Assembly (NCBI GenBank): GCA_016758965.1 | Contig: JAEPRB010000256.1 | Coordinates: 1 to 55,176 of the forward strand | Source of the DNA: Circinella minor | Lineage: Eukaryota > Mucoromycota > Mucoromycetes > Mucorales > Lichtheimiaceae | DNA length: 55,176 nucleotides | Direction: 5' to 3' | Shown here: positions 35,031-47,707 of the stretch, piece after piece | Layout of the letters: each line of letters begins with the position of its first letter | Numbering within the stretch: position 1 is the stretch's first letter | Notes under the pieces: generated by a model | Databases searched by the model: none | The model's input: the letters and a program-made list of their open reading frames with translations, nothing else | What the model was told of the DNA's origin: nothing | Position numbers and translations under genes: made by a program

Positions 35031-35580
35031 AATGTCTAAATATTTCGAAAAGGTTATAGAAACTCGTAGTCTTCCTAATCAACGTAACCGTGGCGAAAAC
35101 CGAACAGTAGATAATAAATCATTATATTAGCGCCCGCCACCCGTCGAAAAGGGATCTCGTAGACGTATTCAGTAAAGTGAAGATTCAATAATAATAATTA
35201 TAACATAGTTTGATGACCGGAGTACAAAGAAAGAGACCAACCAGAACAGGACAGGAGACCATCGAAAAGGGAACTCGTAGGGCGACCATTCCTAGTAGGG
35301 ACAAAAAAGCCTACGCACTGGTTGGTTGTTGGCGGGAGAGGAGCCGGCGACGATCGAAAAGGGAACTCGTAGCCGAGCCCTTCTCGGTGGGGAGGGGGCA
35401 AAAACAGGGACCTTCGAAAAGGGAACTCGTAGCCATCCCAAGAGGTAGTGGTGGTTGGTGGCGGGGATGAGAAGAAGTCCCGGCCCACGATCGAAAAGGG
35501 AACTCGTAGTCGGCAAAAGACACGGCCAAAAAAAAGGTCAAAACGTTTCAACCTTTTTTTTTTTTTAAAAAAAAAAAAAG
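35031..35580. repeat. GC-rich island with spaced 19 bp direct repeats
   Basis: Four exact copies of TCGAAAAGGGAACTCGTAG lie at 35262-35280, 35354-35372, 35414-35432 and 35491-35509. A one-base variant is at 35144-35162, and a sixth, diverged copy with a 6 bp insert is at 35045-35069. Start-to-start spacings are 99, 118, 92, 60 and 77 bp. The sequences between repeats are unrelated and much more GC-rich than the rest of the window. Spacings are not multiples of three overall, so no single reading frame keeps the motif, although it can read IEKGTR in + frames or YEFPFR in - frames. A small ATG frame (MSKYFEKVIETRS) starts at 35033. The array ends at a hairpin and a long T/A tract (35528-35579). 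Function is unknown. Confidence 0.85.
35528..35561. other. Hairpin with T-run at the end of the repeat array
   Basis: Bases 35528-35538 (A8GGT) are the reverse complement of 35551-35561 (ACCT8), with a 12-base loop. The right arm runs on into 13 T in all and then 13 A. On the plus strand this resembles a stem-loop followed by a Pol III-style T-run. It may be only a chance pairing of homopolymers. Confidence 0.45.
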
Positions 35581-38500
35581 CTACAGAGATAAACTAAGAA
35601 ATACACTTTTGTTAGTGAAAATGATTTCAAGAAAATAATAGATGGTATTTTTCTTTCTCAAATGTAATTACTTACAAGTTTACCAGGATCTTTTGGACAT
35701 GACGAAAAAAAAAAAGGAAAAAGAAAAAAAAACGGTAGGAGAAGGGAAGAGCAATAAACTCCCACGACGTTGGGAGTCGAAATCTTCTTTCTTTTTATAA
35801 CATGGGAAAAAAATAGCTTCCTCTTTTTTGCTTTAATCTTTTTTTTTCTCTCTTGAAAGTCAGTAACCAATCATATGTTTGAATGCATGTTAATAAGGAG
35901 AGGATATTTGCACTAAAGAGATGCAGATTTGTTGATTTTTTTTTCTTTGATAAATCATAAGAACAAGATGCATAGTGCGGATTAATTGTGGTTGTGTCAC
36001 TTAAATATTCACCTGATATTTGAAAGTTCGTGTTCTATTGTTCCCAAGTTTTGATTTATACGAAAAAAAAATATTCTAGATTTTCGAGCCAAGGGTACTA
36101 TAGGTTGAGAATAACCATATGTAGTAGATTTCTAAGAGTCATGGGCCTTATTAACAACATTCCTACAGTATAGTGATATTTTTGAGAGCAAAACTAATAG
36201 TAGTTTATTGGTTTTTTAATAATAGAATTAACACGTATCTTTCAAAGTCGTATTCTTTTTTTTTATCCATCTGTGACCTTTAAATATGACCAAATAGACT
36301 GAAATGCAGAATTACCTCTTGCCAACAACCAATTCAAAGTTAGTGCTTGTAATGAGTTGGCAACTCTTATAAAATTTGATAATGGTAACAACAACAGCAA
36401 CGCCACGCCATTAACACCACGATCCCTGGGCACAGAGTTGAGCTTATATGTCTATATATCACATCTTCTCTCACCAATTTAAGTTATTTATACAAGCGAG
36501 TGACTTAAAACAGTGAATATACAGAGGGATCTTCTGACTTATTCTTAATTGCCTCTATAAAATAAAAACTTTGAGCCGGAAACTATTGATATTCTACATT
36601 TAAACTGCAAAAACCTTATAAATCCAGTTTCAAATATTGTGCCTATATGTACAATAGCTACGGTGAATATAAAAATGCTTATATCAAATGTTGTAAATAT
36701 TACCACAAGGAGCCATTGAATACAGGGAATATCAGTTTGGATACAAATAATTTATTTAGTATTGATGTATCAGCTCTAATTGCAAATTTATCCCATTATT
36801 CGGGTCATTTTCTAGCAAATCCGAAGAATTAAGAATAGATCCTTCTATGGAGAAGACGCTATTGATGGCTGGAGAATAATGATTATTGTATACAATTTCA
36901 AAAAGCTGTACTCACTGAAACTGTTATTACATGAAAGCATTTGTAGGGACACCATTGCATCCGGAATTATGGATACAAGATTACCTGTATGGCATTACTG
37001 CTGACCTGTTCCATTCATAGGCAAAAGCCCTGATCTGTTATAGTAAACAATGAGGTATTTGGAAATGTTGTATTTCAGCAAGCAATTGAATTTGTGGCTG
37101 TGGATCTAACTGCCAAATGAGTACAATCTAGCTTACAGCAATAATTATTGCAAATTCTTATTTTAAAATCGATAATTTCATCTTGTATGCCTATTTACCA
37201 ATATGCTAACAATTCGTATTAGCAGGTTTCATATATCTTTACATCATAGTACGTAAATGAAATGTTCAGGAACAAATAATAAAGAGTATTTTTGAATTGA
37301 TGATGTCTCATCCGAACGTCAAGTTTCCTACACTTCTAGTTGATATAGATGATATTACGTTCGAGTTAATTTATCTACCATCAATAAATAAAGGGTTTGA
37401 CAGTTTGACTTTGATGGTATCTTCGAAATTACACAAGAAAGCAATAAAATTAGGGGAATGTGAAAAATCAAATTGTAACTGCAACCGTTCATGACAATTT
37501 TTAGCTATTTATCTTATATTTTTGGTCCCAGATAATATTAAACATTACAATGTCAACAATATCAAAACTATAAGATTTTTAATTCCTATATTTTTATCCG
37601 GGGATTCGAATATGACAATTTAAATTTGACAGAGTTTCATGCATCTTACTTAAAAAAAGGGTATGAGGATTTGTTAAAAAATATGCCATACTTATTTGGT
37701 ATCTTTAACTCGCATTTGTTTTTGCTATTCTAAAGACTAACTATAATGATTTAACAATGACTATGTCATATCTTTCGATATTTAACATCTATATCCTATG
37801 GTGTGCTATCTTCTAAATAGCATTTGATATCTAGTAATGTAACATACTGATTTTGGTTATTCTTGTCGCATTATACAAAAACTAATATTCGCTGAAAGGT
37901 GTGGTCAGACGGCATACATTCATCATACAATCAAATCCCAAAAAAAAAGCAAAAGGTTTTTAAAAAAGAGAAAAAAAGAATTCATCCAACATAGATGATA
38001 CAGACGAAAAAAATCTGCAAATCAAGAATCGTATTAGAAAAAATAGTGCTCCTTTATTTTAACTACTAGATCCAACACGATATGTATTATATAAATCAAA
38101 AAAGCAATCTATTTATCTTGTGTATAAATCTTTTTTGTTCAAAATAGAGAAGGATACTGTTTGGTGGTTGTTACCATCGTAACAACCAACATTGTGTATA
38201 GTAACAGCATATTTAGGCTCCGATAGTGATTGTCTTTTTTTTTCAAATAAAGGCTATGTGCAATTGAATATTTTTTTTTCCCTTGAATACTTTTTTGTTT
38301 GATCTTAGATTGAGTCTAATGTCTATGTACTGGGTTCCTTTATTCAATTTAATAACATTCAACTTTTGAAGAGTTTTTAAATGATGTCCTTTTTTTTTAT
38401 AAGGGAAGGAAACCTTCATTGACACAATTTGGACTGTGAGAAAAAAGGTACACGAATTGACTTTACATATATATAAATGGAAATCGAGTGTACAATTGGC

Positions 38501-39358
38501 AAAGGAATATTATTATGGAAAATGATGATACTTTCAGGTACTTCTGATTACAATTTCTTTTATGAAATTTGTTATGACGAAAGTTTGTTTAGCACACAAC
38601 ACCTTGAGGATTTATTTCTGATTTCGTATATAAAATATGTATTTGCCAAATAAAATGATATTTTCACCAAAATAGTATATATATATATAAGGTCTGCTAA
38701 AAAAAAAGGTTGGGCTTGTTCTTGCTTATTTATTTTTGTTTTATGTGTGTTAATAAGTGGTGAATGCATCATCGATGATATCCAAAAAAAAAAAAAATAG
38801 TAATTTATTTGATAGAAAAAAATAAAAATAAAAGATTAATTTTTTGACACACTTATTAATTTTTTTTTTTGGGGAATAGTAAAAAATAAAATGAGTTTAT
38901 ATGAAAAACTATCCAACATTTGAGTTTTTCCTTGGCCTTGTTTTATATGTTAGAGTGTGCAATTCAAATCAAAAGTGTTAAGTACGGTCTCCTATTCTTT
39001 TTTGACCAGACCTTTTTCAAAAATCTTACTACCCCCTAACGTACGCAGATTTTTGTGATGTTCGCCGCTTGGTTTTCACTCCCGGAAACCAACTCTTACT
39101 TTTTTTTTTTTTTGACTTGTTAAACTAGTATATATGAATATGCACAAAAAACATGCTGTATTGGACATTATCTCGTGCAATGGAGCTTCTTATTATCTCA
39201 CATTTCTAGTTCACTGCATTCTTCTCCCCCAGTCGTATAGATATCTTCCTAAATAAATAACGTACTTTTTTTTTTCTCTTCTTTTCCAGTTTTACTTCTT
39301 TTTTCCCAATTTCTTTTTTTTTTCTGTCTTTCTTTTCTTCTTTCTCCTTCATTTCTTA
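35581..39358. other. Long AT-rich intergenic region, possible decayed coding sequence
   Basis: No intact gene is seen. Around 36640-36832 and 37297-37494 the plus strand has 61- and 65-codon frames with fairly ordinary composition, separated by stops, in slightly less AT-rich DNA (36300-37640). This could be an old pseudogene, but no motif is recognisable. A strong hairpin lies at 38165-38188. The last few hundred bases are the putative kinase promoter, with T/C-rich leader at 39268-39355. Confidence 0.4.
38165..38188. other. Perfect 10 bp stem-loop
   Basis: TGGTTGTTAC (38165-38174), loop CATC, GTAACAACCA (38179-38188). The stem is perfect and less AT-rich than its surroundings. It lies in intergenic DNA with no adjacent T-run, so it is not an obvious terminator. 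Confidence 0.6.
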
Positions 39359-41278
39359 ATGCAAAGGTCAAAATCCGCATCAAATCGTTTATCATCATCG
39401 TCACCATCCAATGTTATTGTACCAATAAATACAACTCCTCGTCGTAGATCGGCTGGTTGTATAAAACGTACAAATTCATACGGACAATTATCATCTGCAA
39501 TTGATAGCAATTTGGCAGCAAAGGTGAGATTTTTATAAGATTGTTTTTTTTTCTCACTTTCTCCTGTCATCTACATCACCATACTCGGGATAGTGAAGCA
39601 GAGTTTTTCTTAACATCATTTCATCTGTTTTACTCAACTCTATATATATTCATATATACATAGAATGTTTGGCGGTCGCCTGGACATTGTCAAATTCCAA
39701 ATGTTCTCGGCAATGCATATTTAAAACCAGAATTACCAACAACATTGGATTTACGACCTATGGATACATCAAAAAGAGTATCCAACGTAAGTAATAATAG
39801 CTTTTAACTCAATAGAAAAAAAAAGTTAATAATAATGAATTATGTGATGTTAATTCTGGAATAAATAAATGTAATTTTTCCGGGGAAAAATCTTTTTTTT
39901 TCTTTACTGAAATATTATAGCGACCATGGTACCCACCTAGCCCCTATTATGAAATCCCACAGCCTCCGCCACTCATTCAAAAATCTGACAACGAGTTTGA
40001 ACGTAAACTACGTAAAATTTTAAAAAACGTACGTGTACGTACCGCAGATCCTCGATTACGTTATAGTCACTTTCAAGAAATTGGCACAGGTGTCAATGGT
40101 GCAGTGGTTCGCGCTCGTTATCAGCGAAAACCAGGTGTTCAAGTGGCTATTAAGCGGTGTATTTTTTATCCTGATCGTGAATACCGTCAAGCTATTGTAC
40201 GAGAATTATCTATTATGGCAAGTAGGCACCCAAATCTAATTCGTCTTCGTGAAGTTTCCATATGGCGAGATGATATTTGGATTTCAATGGATTTAATGCG
40301 TTCGTCCGTATTTTCAATTTTGTGCCGTCGAGGAATTCCTGAACAATACACTGTTTATATTACATGCGAAACATTGAAAGCAATGATTTACCTTCATGCT
40401 ATTGGATATTTACATCGAGATATCAAATGTGAAAATATTTTACTTGGTAAAGATGGTCAAGTAAAATTAGGTAAGATGTCACACTGAAAATAATAATTAC
40501 GATTATAACATTTAACGTGTTAAAAAAAAACTTGTTTGTTTTTGAGTTGGCATGACATTATCCCTTTATTTATTCTTTTGTTGCTCCTTCAACTTTCTAA
40601 TCCCCTTTTTTAGCCGATTTTGGATTATCTGCATGCATTGATCGCCACAATCGCGACCGTTTAGGTACAAACAAGTGGTAAGTGATATTATTATAGTTGT
40701 TTCTTTATATTTATTCTTGTACCACCATTATTATCAAAGCTTTAAACTTTATATTTATTCATCTTTTATAATAACAATAATAATATAGGATGGCACCCGA
40801 ATTGATTCGTCAAGAAGTTTATAATGAAAAAATTGACATGTGGTCATTGGGAATAACAATTATTGAAATGATGGATCGTGTTCCGCCTCATTATTTAATT
40901 AAGAACGAGAATGAATTATTCCATATCATAACAACTGAACCTGGTCCGACATTCAAGTACAGCTATCCCTCAATATATATGAGAGGGCTTGTCGCTTGGC
41001 TCCTTGATGAAGAACCTTTATCAAGACCTAGTGCAAATGATGTTCTTATGGTAAGTAGCTGTTGTTATTTTACTATTCTATTATTAGTTTGTTTTGAATC
41101 TAGGAGAAGTCATTTCGTTACAAGAATTTTTCTGATTGTTCAATTTTATACTCATCAAACAACCTAAATTTACTTTTCTTTATAGGAACTGGATGTTCAT
41201 ATTAAGAGTAATCTTCTCCCTTGTAGTTCCCCCACTGAATTAGCACGTTTTATTGGTCAAGTTTTACCATCTCAATAA
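39359..41278 (+). CDS. STE20/PAK-like serine/threonine protein kinase, short N-terminus
   Basis: The six exons are 39359-39523, 39664-39786, 39921-40470, 40614-40677, 40789-41050 and 41186-41278, for 418 residues. The kinase domain starts at about residue 135 with the glycine loop GTGVNGAVV, then VAIKR (ATP-binding Lys), HRDIKCENILL (catalytic loop), ADFGLSA (metal-binding), GTNKWMAPELI (activation segment and APE) and DMWSLGITIIEM. All catalytic residues are present. The layout of the catalytic lobe is closest to STE20/PAK kinases. The first about 130 residues are Ser/Arg-rich and then Pro-rich (WYPPSPYYEIPQPPP), and I see no CRIB Cdc42-binding motif (ISxPxxxxHxxH). The catalytic lobe is a close fit to the family; the upstream regulatory role is not known. 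Confidence 0.88.
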
Positions 41279-42899
41279 CGTATTTTTATCTTTCATAATA
41301 AAACAAATGTATTTATCATTATTTATCCGATAGCAATCAAATTTTGTTTTGTTTTCTTGTTTTCTTGTTTGACGTGTGTAATCAAAATAAAAGAATAATG
41401 GAAAACCTTATTTTTGTGTATGACACATGTCCACCTACTTCAAATCCCTCCCGATTTCTCCTGTAAATATGTTTTTCCTTTATGTCAATTTTATTGCTGC
41501 GCATATCTAAGTATACACATCGATGTACATATTGCAAATATTTAAATATTACGTATCTTTCTTTCTTTAATAAATCTTTAATCTTTATCTTGGCTTGTTT
41601 TTTTTTTGTTTGTTTTGATATATAATAAAGAAATAAACTAACCAAAAAAATTTTTTTTTTCATCGCCAAGATAAAGTGCTTGAATCACAATAGAACAAAC
41701 AAAAAAAGAAAGACATTTAAAAATAAAAAGTAAAAATCTCAGCAACAATGTAAAGTTAAAAAAACATTATTTTATCCCTAATAATTATAAATGGGAAAAA
41801 CAGGCCTTATTGTATATATATAAAGCTACTATATTTTATAACAAGAAAAAAAAAAGAAGGGATGACATATTTTACAGTCATGTATTGTAATATTACTACT
41901 ACTACACTTATTATCTCTTTACCAATTAAGTTTTAGTGCCAAGAAGGAAAGGAGAAAAATATAAACATAGATGTCAAAAATATTATTTGTATAACCTGTG
42001 ATATATTACGTAGTATTTTATTTTCTATATAGAAAATAACAATTTGTTTAAATTGAACAATGGGACATATTAACCTGTGAGTTGCTATATTATATCAGTG
42101 TTCTTTTTGCAATAAAACTAAATAAAAAATATTATCATATTATAGAGGAAAAAGTTGTTTCTTGTATAAAGACAATAACAAGAAAAAGAATATAGTACTA
42201 CAAGATATATTCAACTATTATTATACTTCGTTTACTTCTCTAATAGAAACCATCCTACATTCAAAAAATGTGTTGAATTTTACCCTTCTCATTGTCCCTT
42301 CCCTCCCCCCTGCTTAGTTCTCCCATTTCCTAGAATAAAAGAGAAAAAAAACTTGCCTTTTTCCCCTTCTTTACTTGTGCCAAACGATACTACTATGAAT
42401 TATCAATAAATTATAATCTGATTCTCTTTTCTTCCGGACTCCCTTATATATATACGTAGTATATCTTGGCTATGACTCCTGAAGATCATCACTACTACAT
42501 AGTAGTTGTGTCTAGCCACCTATTTGATAGCTATGCTTTTATCCTGTTTCTAATAAAATAATAGTGGTGTGTTTACATACTTGTTGTCTTACTATTATTA
42601 CTGTTTCCGATAATTAAACTGGTAAGATTATTTAGACTTTCTACTACATATATATTAGATGAAACAAGCGCATGTACAGCAGTTGTGTCATTAGCTTTTG
42701 TTTAACAAGAAAGAAAGCTACTAGTCGGCAACAATACTAATACGTACGTATTTTTCGATTCTTACATAGATGAGAAAGTAAGGGGAGAGAAAGACCAGAA
42801 TTTAGAAAATATTACACACTACGTAGTGTTTTATACATATTCTTGTATTATAAAGGCATGGCACGTACACGGTAGTTATTGATTTAGTGACCCAGTATA
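41279..42899. other. Intergenic DNA, no gene seen
   Basis: This is mostly AT-rich DNA. A minus-strand frame at 41382-41669 is Lys-rich low complexity and unlikely to be real. A 14 bp perfect palindrome centred on TACGTA (ACACTACGTAGTGT) lies near 42817-42830. TACGTA words are frequent across the whole window. Confidence 0.5.
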
Positions 42900-43900
42900 T
42901 AATTAAATCAAAGGTCCTCTTGCATCATAATTATACACATCATTGATTCGCATTCTATAAAAGAAGCTTTGTATACAATCAAGACAAAATATACTTAATA
43001 AATGTATGTTATCTATTAGTGGTTGAGCATAATAGTGTGATGATCTCCATATAAAAAAACATTTTTTAGTGAATGTTCGTTATATAATTGATCAGATTTA
43101 TAATTATATATATATACGTGTTATACAAGAAGAAAATAAAATGATATACATAGGATGTCATTGTTGTAAAAAAAAAAAAAAACAGAATTAATAAGACTCG
43201 TATATATATATATATATATAGACTATTTTTTTTACCGCTTCGAGTTGATCAAAACCTTCTTGAATTATGAAATTATAATATTGAGAAAGATTACAACTAG
43301 CTAAGAAAGTTTGAACATGATATTGATCTGTTGAACTATCATCTGATTGTATTTGTTGTTTTTCTTGTTGTCGTGATAGTAAGGACGATGATAATGATGA
43401 TGCTATAGCTGCTATTGACATAGCATGATGTATATTAGGAGAAACAGGAGAAACAGTAGATAAACTAGAATCTACTTTATTTTTCTCCTGTTGTTATCGT
43501 GGCTATGCGCTCTTTTATATAAAAAATAGAAATATGTGTTCCGAATGGAGAATAAAAAAAATGTAAGGCTCGATCCAGTAATTAATAATACCAGTCAGTT
43601 CTACCTTTAAATCTAAAAAAAGCGCCATGTTTTTGATTAAGTAATATGTTATCCCTAGCATCAGTAAATAAGATAGATATATATGTATCTACATATATGT
43701 AAATGCCACTACTACTAATTGATCCAAGATATGTTACCTGTAATTTTTTTTTTCGGGATAGATCTGATGGATTATGCAACTTGTACCTGAAAGTTAAATA
43801 CATCCTTTTTATTCCTGTGAACTTTTATTCTTGTTAATAAGTAAATAATAATAACAAGGGGATGTAAGTTCTATCTCTCTCCTATTTTCTTCACTACTAG
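42900..43900 (-). pseudogene. SAM-domain gene, probably truncated
   Basis: One clear exon, 43487-43236 (84 codons), lies between TAACAACAG and GCG|GTAAAAA. It carries a Ser-rich and Gln-rich linker, then YHVQTFLASCNLSQYYNFI and GFDQLEA, which is the first half of a sterile alpha motif (SAM). The second half (usually LxxLTEEDLxxLGI-xxGHRxKI) is not visible in the 300 bases downstream. Possible upstream exons are 43780-43733 (YKLHNPSDLSRKKKLQ, between TTTCAG and GTAACA) and a segment near 43930-43865 (SGGTSSEENRRE), but they do not join cleanly. Downstream a possible last exon ends NYDARGPLI near 42905. SAM domains mediate protein pairing in kinases and scaffolds; which parent family is meant is unclear. 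Confidence 0.4.
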
Positions 43901-46900
43901 TGCCACCACTAATTCGATTTTTCTTTGCGAGGTTAGATTTTTAGTCCAGACTTCTTCTTCTTTATTAAGAATGTGATGTAATAAAAGTAGTGAGAATTAC
44001 TATATATATATGTGTTATATTTCTCTTTAAATATTGAGCAATACTCATATGAATTGCCCCCAATAAGAGACACGACATATAAAAAAAAATACTTGTACAT
44101 AGAACAGCGTTCACTAACAATGTACTTGGTATTATCTGGACCTTTTTTTTATGATTTGGCTAAAATTACTGTACATACAGAATACCGTCATCATAAGTAC
44201 CACGATAAAAAAAAATTCAGATTTTGTTGTCGTTTCGCTCCTCTTTTTAATAGCATTACTTATACGATATCCCTAGGAAAAGATTAAGTGTCTTATTTGT
44301 AAATCGAACCTTTGTGACGATTAAAGTATATCCAATGTAAGTTCGATTTCTTTTCTTCTAATAACTACTTATTGCTACACAAAATACATGTGTGGTCAAT
44401 AGCACCATAATATCATAAGATCAAGTACAATAGAAAGCGGAAATAAAAATGTTCTACTGATATGATACTCCTCCTGAAGATATATACTGTGCCAATAATA
44501 ACCATTAGGAATGATGGGATTTATTTTTTAGTGTTGCTGCTGCTCTTTGACCTGTTCCCTTTTTTACTATATTACCACATATTTCATTACTAAATTTAAA
44601 GATGTTATCAGAAAAACGGTTGACAAACATAGCAGAAATGAAAATATTTGCTGTATTAAAATTGATATATTTAGTAGTCCCTATTTGTGTACATAATATT
44701 GATATTTTATTACTGTTTCCCTTCATAATGTTAAAAGGAAAAAAAAAGTATACATTTATGTTGGATTATTAAATATTTGACTTAAATAATAGCAACAAAA
44801 CAAAGTATACATTAAAAATAAAAACATCGTTGTTACTTCACCAAAACCTGAAAGGAGAAATTTACGTACTACCATTGTCTTTATAATGGAAAGTAATAAG
44901 AATCATAATAGTGTATTACTTTAAATAGTAGAAAACAAACTCTAAAACAACAAACCTTAAAGTAAAAAAACATTCGATTCATTTTGTTTATTTATTTGCA
45001 TGCAGATATGTTAGAAGCTAGTATTTATTATTATAGGTATTATGTTTTATGTAGTCACTAATGCGCCACAATAAGGTAGGTTGAATATTAATTAATGTTT
45101 ATCTGCACGATTACTATTTTTTTTAGTAACAGTTAATATGACACAGTTCAGTTAAGTCCGTCAGATTCTTTTTCGTTTCAATTGTATAACTCCATAAATT
45201 GGTGCTTGTCTAGTACAATATGAATATACTATACGTAGCCAAGTCCCGCACTATGAGAAATGAAACTCTTCAAAACTTACACTACCTATTATTTCTATGT
45301 TACGTATTTTGAGTTGCACTTTGAAAAAAAAGTTTGGGGCGTCCAATCCGATCAATATGAAAAGAGTGCATACTTTTTGAATTGAAGAATTCACCAGCAC
45401 AGCTACGACATATGAATCATGCGAGTGGTTACTTGATGAAATTTGAAGCTGAAGATATCTTGATCGTATATAGTAAAAAAAGAAGTCCAGCTCGGGCTTC
45501 ATCACAAAATTAAAGCTATTTTCATTTATTACGATGAGTAAGAACGAACTTTTACATAACTCCTTATAAAAAAAATGCACTTCATGCACATTTCAGCAAG
45601 AAACAAATTTTAGAAAAGGAAACTGTCACTTCTTGTTGGAATAAATTTATATGTAACAAAAAGCTTTTAGAAGGTAAGCCATCAATTTATATGAGTATTT
45701 TTTAGTCCATGATGTAGATAAAGTAAGGAACCTACTTTTTTGTTTACTATATACTCATGACTACAAACTTAGCGACGCGCTAAGCAAATATACTTTTTGC
45801 TTGGCTTGATGATTATGTTTTTGATTTTATACCCCAAAGACGTCTAATAGATCAACAGTGTTTATCCATCAGCAGCAGTTAAGAAAAGATGGTCTTACTG
45901 TATAGTTCAACATTTCCTACCCCCCCCCCAAAAAAAAAAAAAAAAAAAAGAAAAAAAACTCGTCGAGTAGCGACCTCACAGAATTGATTGTACAACCCTT
46001 TACCATATTATTGAGTGTCATGATTACCAGTATTGATTTCTTGCTACTATCCATACATAGAGAAACTGACGTCAACGGTTATGTTACAGAACGAAGCTTC
46101 AAAATTATTTTATAATGTTACTTATGCTATTATATCCAGCAACAGATATTGAAGGGAAAAAAGCCTTTCACATATACGAAGTAACTGACCTAAAACAATT
46201 ATATAAATATGGACATAAGTTTTACGATACAATAAAAATTGTTTCTTATATTTAACATCTCCGTTGAGCACAGCGTCAGGTCTGACATATTTGTTCGAGA
46301 CAGATTACAAAAAAAAAATATAGAAAGAAAAAAAAAATCTTGTTGACACAAGGAAAAGGTAGAAAGAGAAGGAAATGATACAAAAAGAAAACGGGTCATT
46401 ACATATACAGTGGTTTGCGTTTAAATATCAAATTTTGGAGCTGGACAAGTCTTTCAAAAACCAACTTTTTTTTTCGTGGAGATGGGCAAGTGGAAGAAGT
46501 GTGATTTATTTACAAATTAATCAATCCAACTTTACAGATGGAGGAGGGGAGGATAGGACGATGTATTTTACCTTTGAGCACGAAAAGTAATTTCGTTGAG
46601 TGGTAATATAATTGGTGCAAGCTACTACAAAGATGGGAATGTGGGCTTGTAGCCTTGAGTAGGTAAGGCCGCCTTAGCAACACTCCTTATTGTTAGCGGT
46701 TGTAACTTATAATCTTGCCCACTATTTGAAAGAACCACAAGAGATGAGGTAAAGCAAACCATTAATCAATAAGTGATCATTTAAAGAAAATAAAACACTC
46801 AATTAAATCAGGTATCGTGATCAAGTCAGTTTAATACTTATCTGAATATTACACGCCAAGAATATGACAAAGGAGAATAAAAGCTCGCTGCGGCGCTATC

Positions 46901-47707
46901 CAAATATGTTGAAAGATGAATAGAGACGTAATTATTCAGCGCCTACGGCTAATGGGTAGCGCAAAATCTAATCCATTAAGGCAGGAATGACTTAGGAGAG
47001 GGCAAGAGACTACTTCAAACTACAATCTTTGTTGAAAGTATACAGTTTTATAGTAATCCCGTTATTATTATTTCCCCAAGGAGTCTGTTCTGTTGAAAGG
47101 TACAGATTTTTAAAGCGTTATTATTCAACAATCCTTTGCTATTGTTCCAATTTCTTATGGTCATTGCTTTAAAAACTTTAATGTCTTGTGGTTACGTGTT
47201 TGTATTACCTGTTTGCCCAGATAAACCCATATACGACGGGAACCAATACGAGAACCAAATCTACAATGTTGTTGTTGTTAATAGGGATTACAATTATAAA
47301 ATAACAGCATTTATCTTTTGTATGCATTTACCCAGATTTTTAAACACTCAAATTCAACAAAACCAAAAGCTGTGTGATTTATTCAAAGAAAGATAGAGAG
47401 ACAAAAATAGGAAAATAGGCTTATCCTATTATTTTGTATCCGTCGTTTCATTATATTGCTAGTGCAGTTGTTTATCTCTGCCCTCGTATATTTTATTGGT
47501 ATGGATCTGTCGTTTTCTTATTTCTCATATGTATTTTATCCCCAAATTTTATGTCTTCTATCTCATTTTCTGTTCTTATTGGTTTAGTGTGGAAGCCTAT
47601 TTTTAAAAAAGTAAAGTATTCCTGTCTGCATTACAATTTGGTCAACATAATTCTTCCTCTTTTTTTTTTTTTACTTTCATATTTTTTTTAAATCGCTCCA
47701 TCTTCGA
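43901..47707. other. Long intergenic region, no confident gene
   Basis: Open frames here are short and featureless: 91 codons on + at 44012, 112 codons on - at 45251-45589, and 86 and 85 codons on + at 47136 and 47434. None shows a domain motif. A C9-A19 homopolymer junction lies near 45921-45949. Slightly GC-richer DNA at 46590-47030 could be decayed repeat sequence. Confidence 0.4.

Noticed and set aside
35144..35509. CRISPR array, suggested by spaced direct repeats
   Set aside because: Spacing varies from 60 to 118 bp, only five close copies exist, no cas genes are present, and the context is fungal nuclear DNA with introns.
45251..45589. 112-residue minus-strand protein
   Set aside because: It is open but featureless, with no conserved motif and no neighbouring exons.
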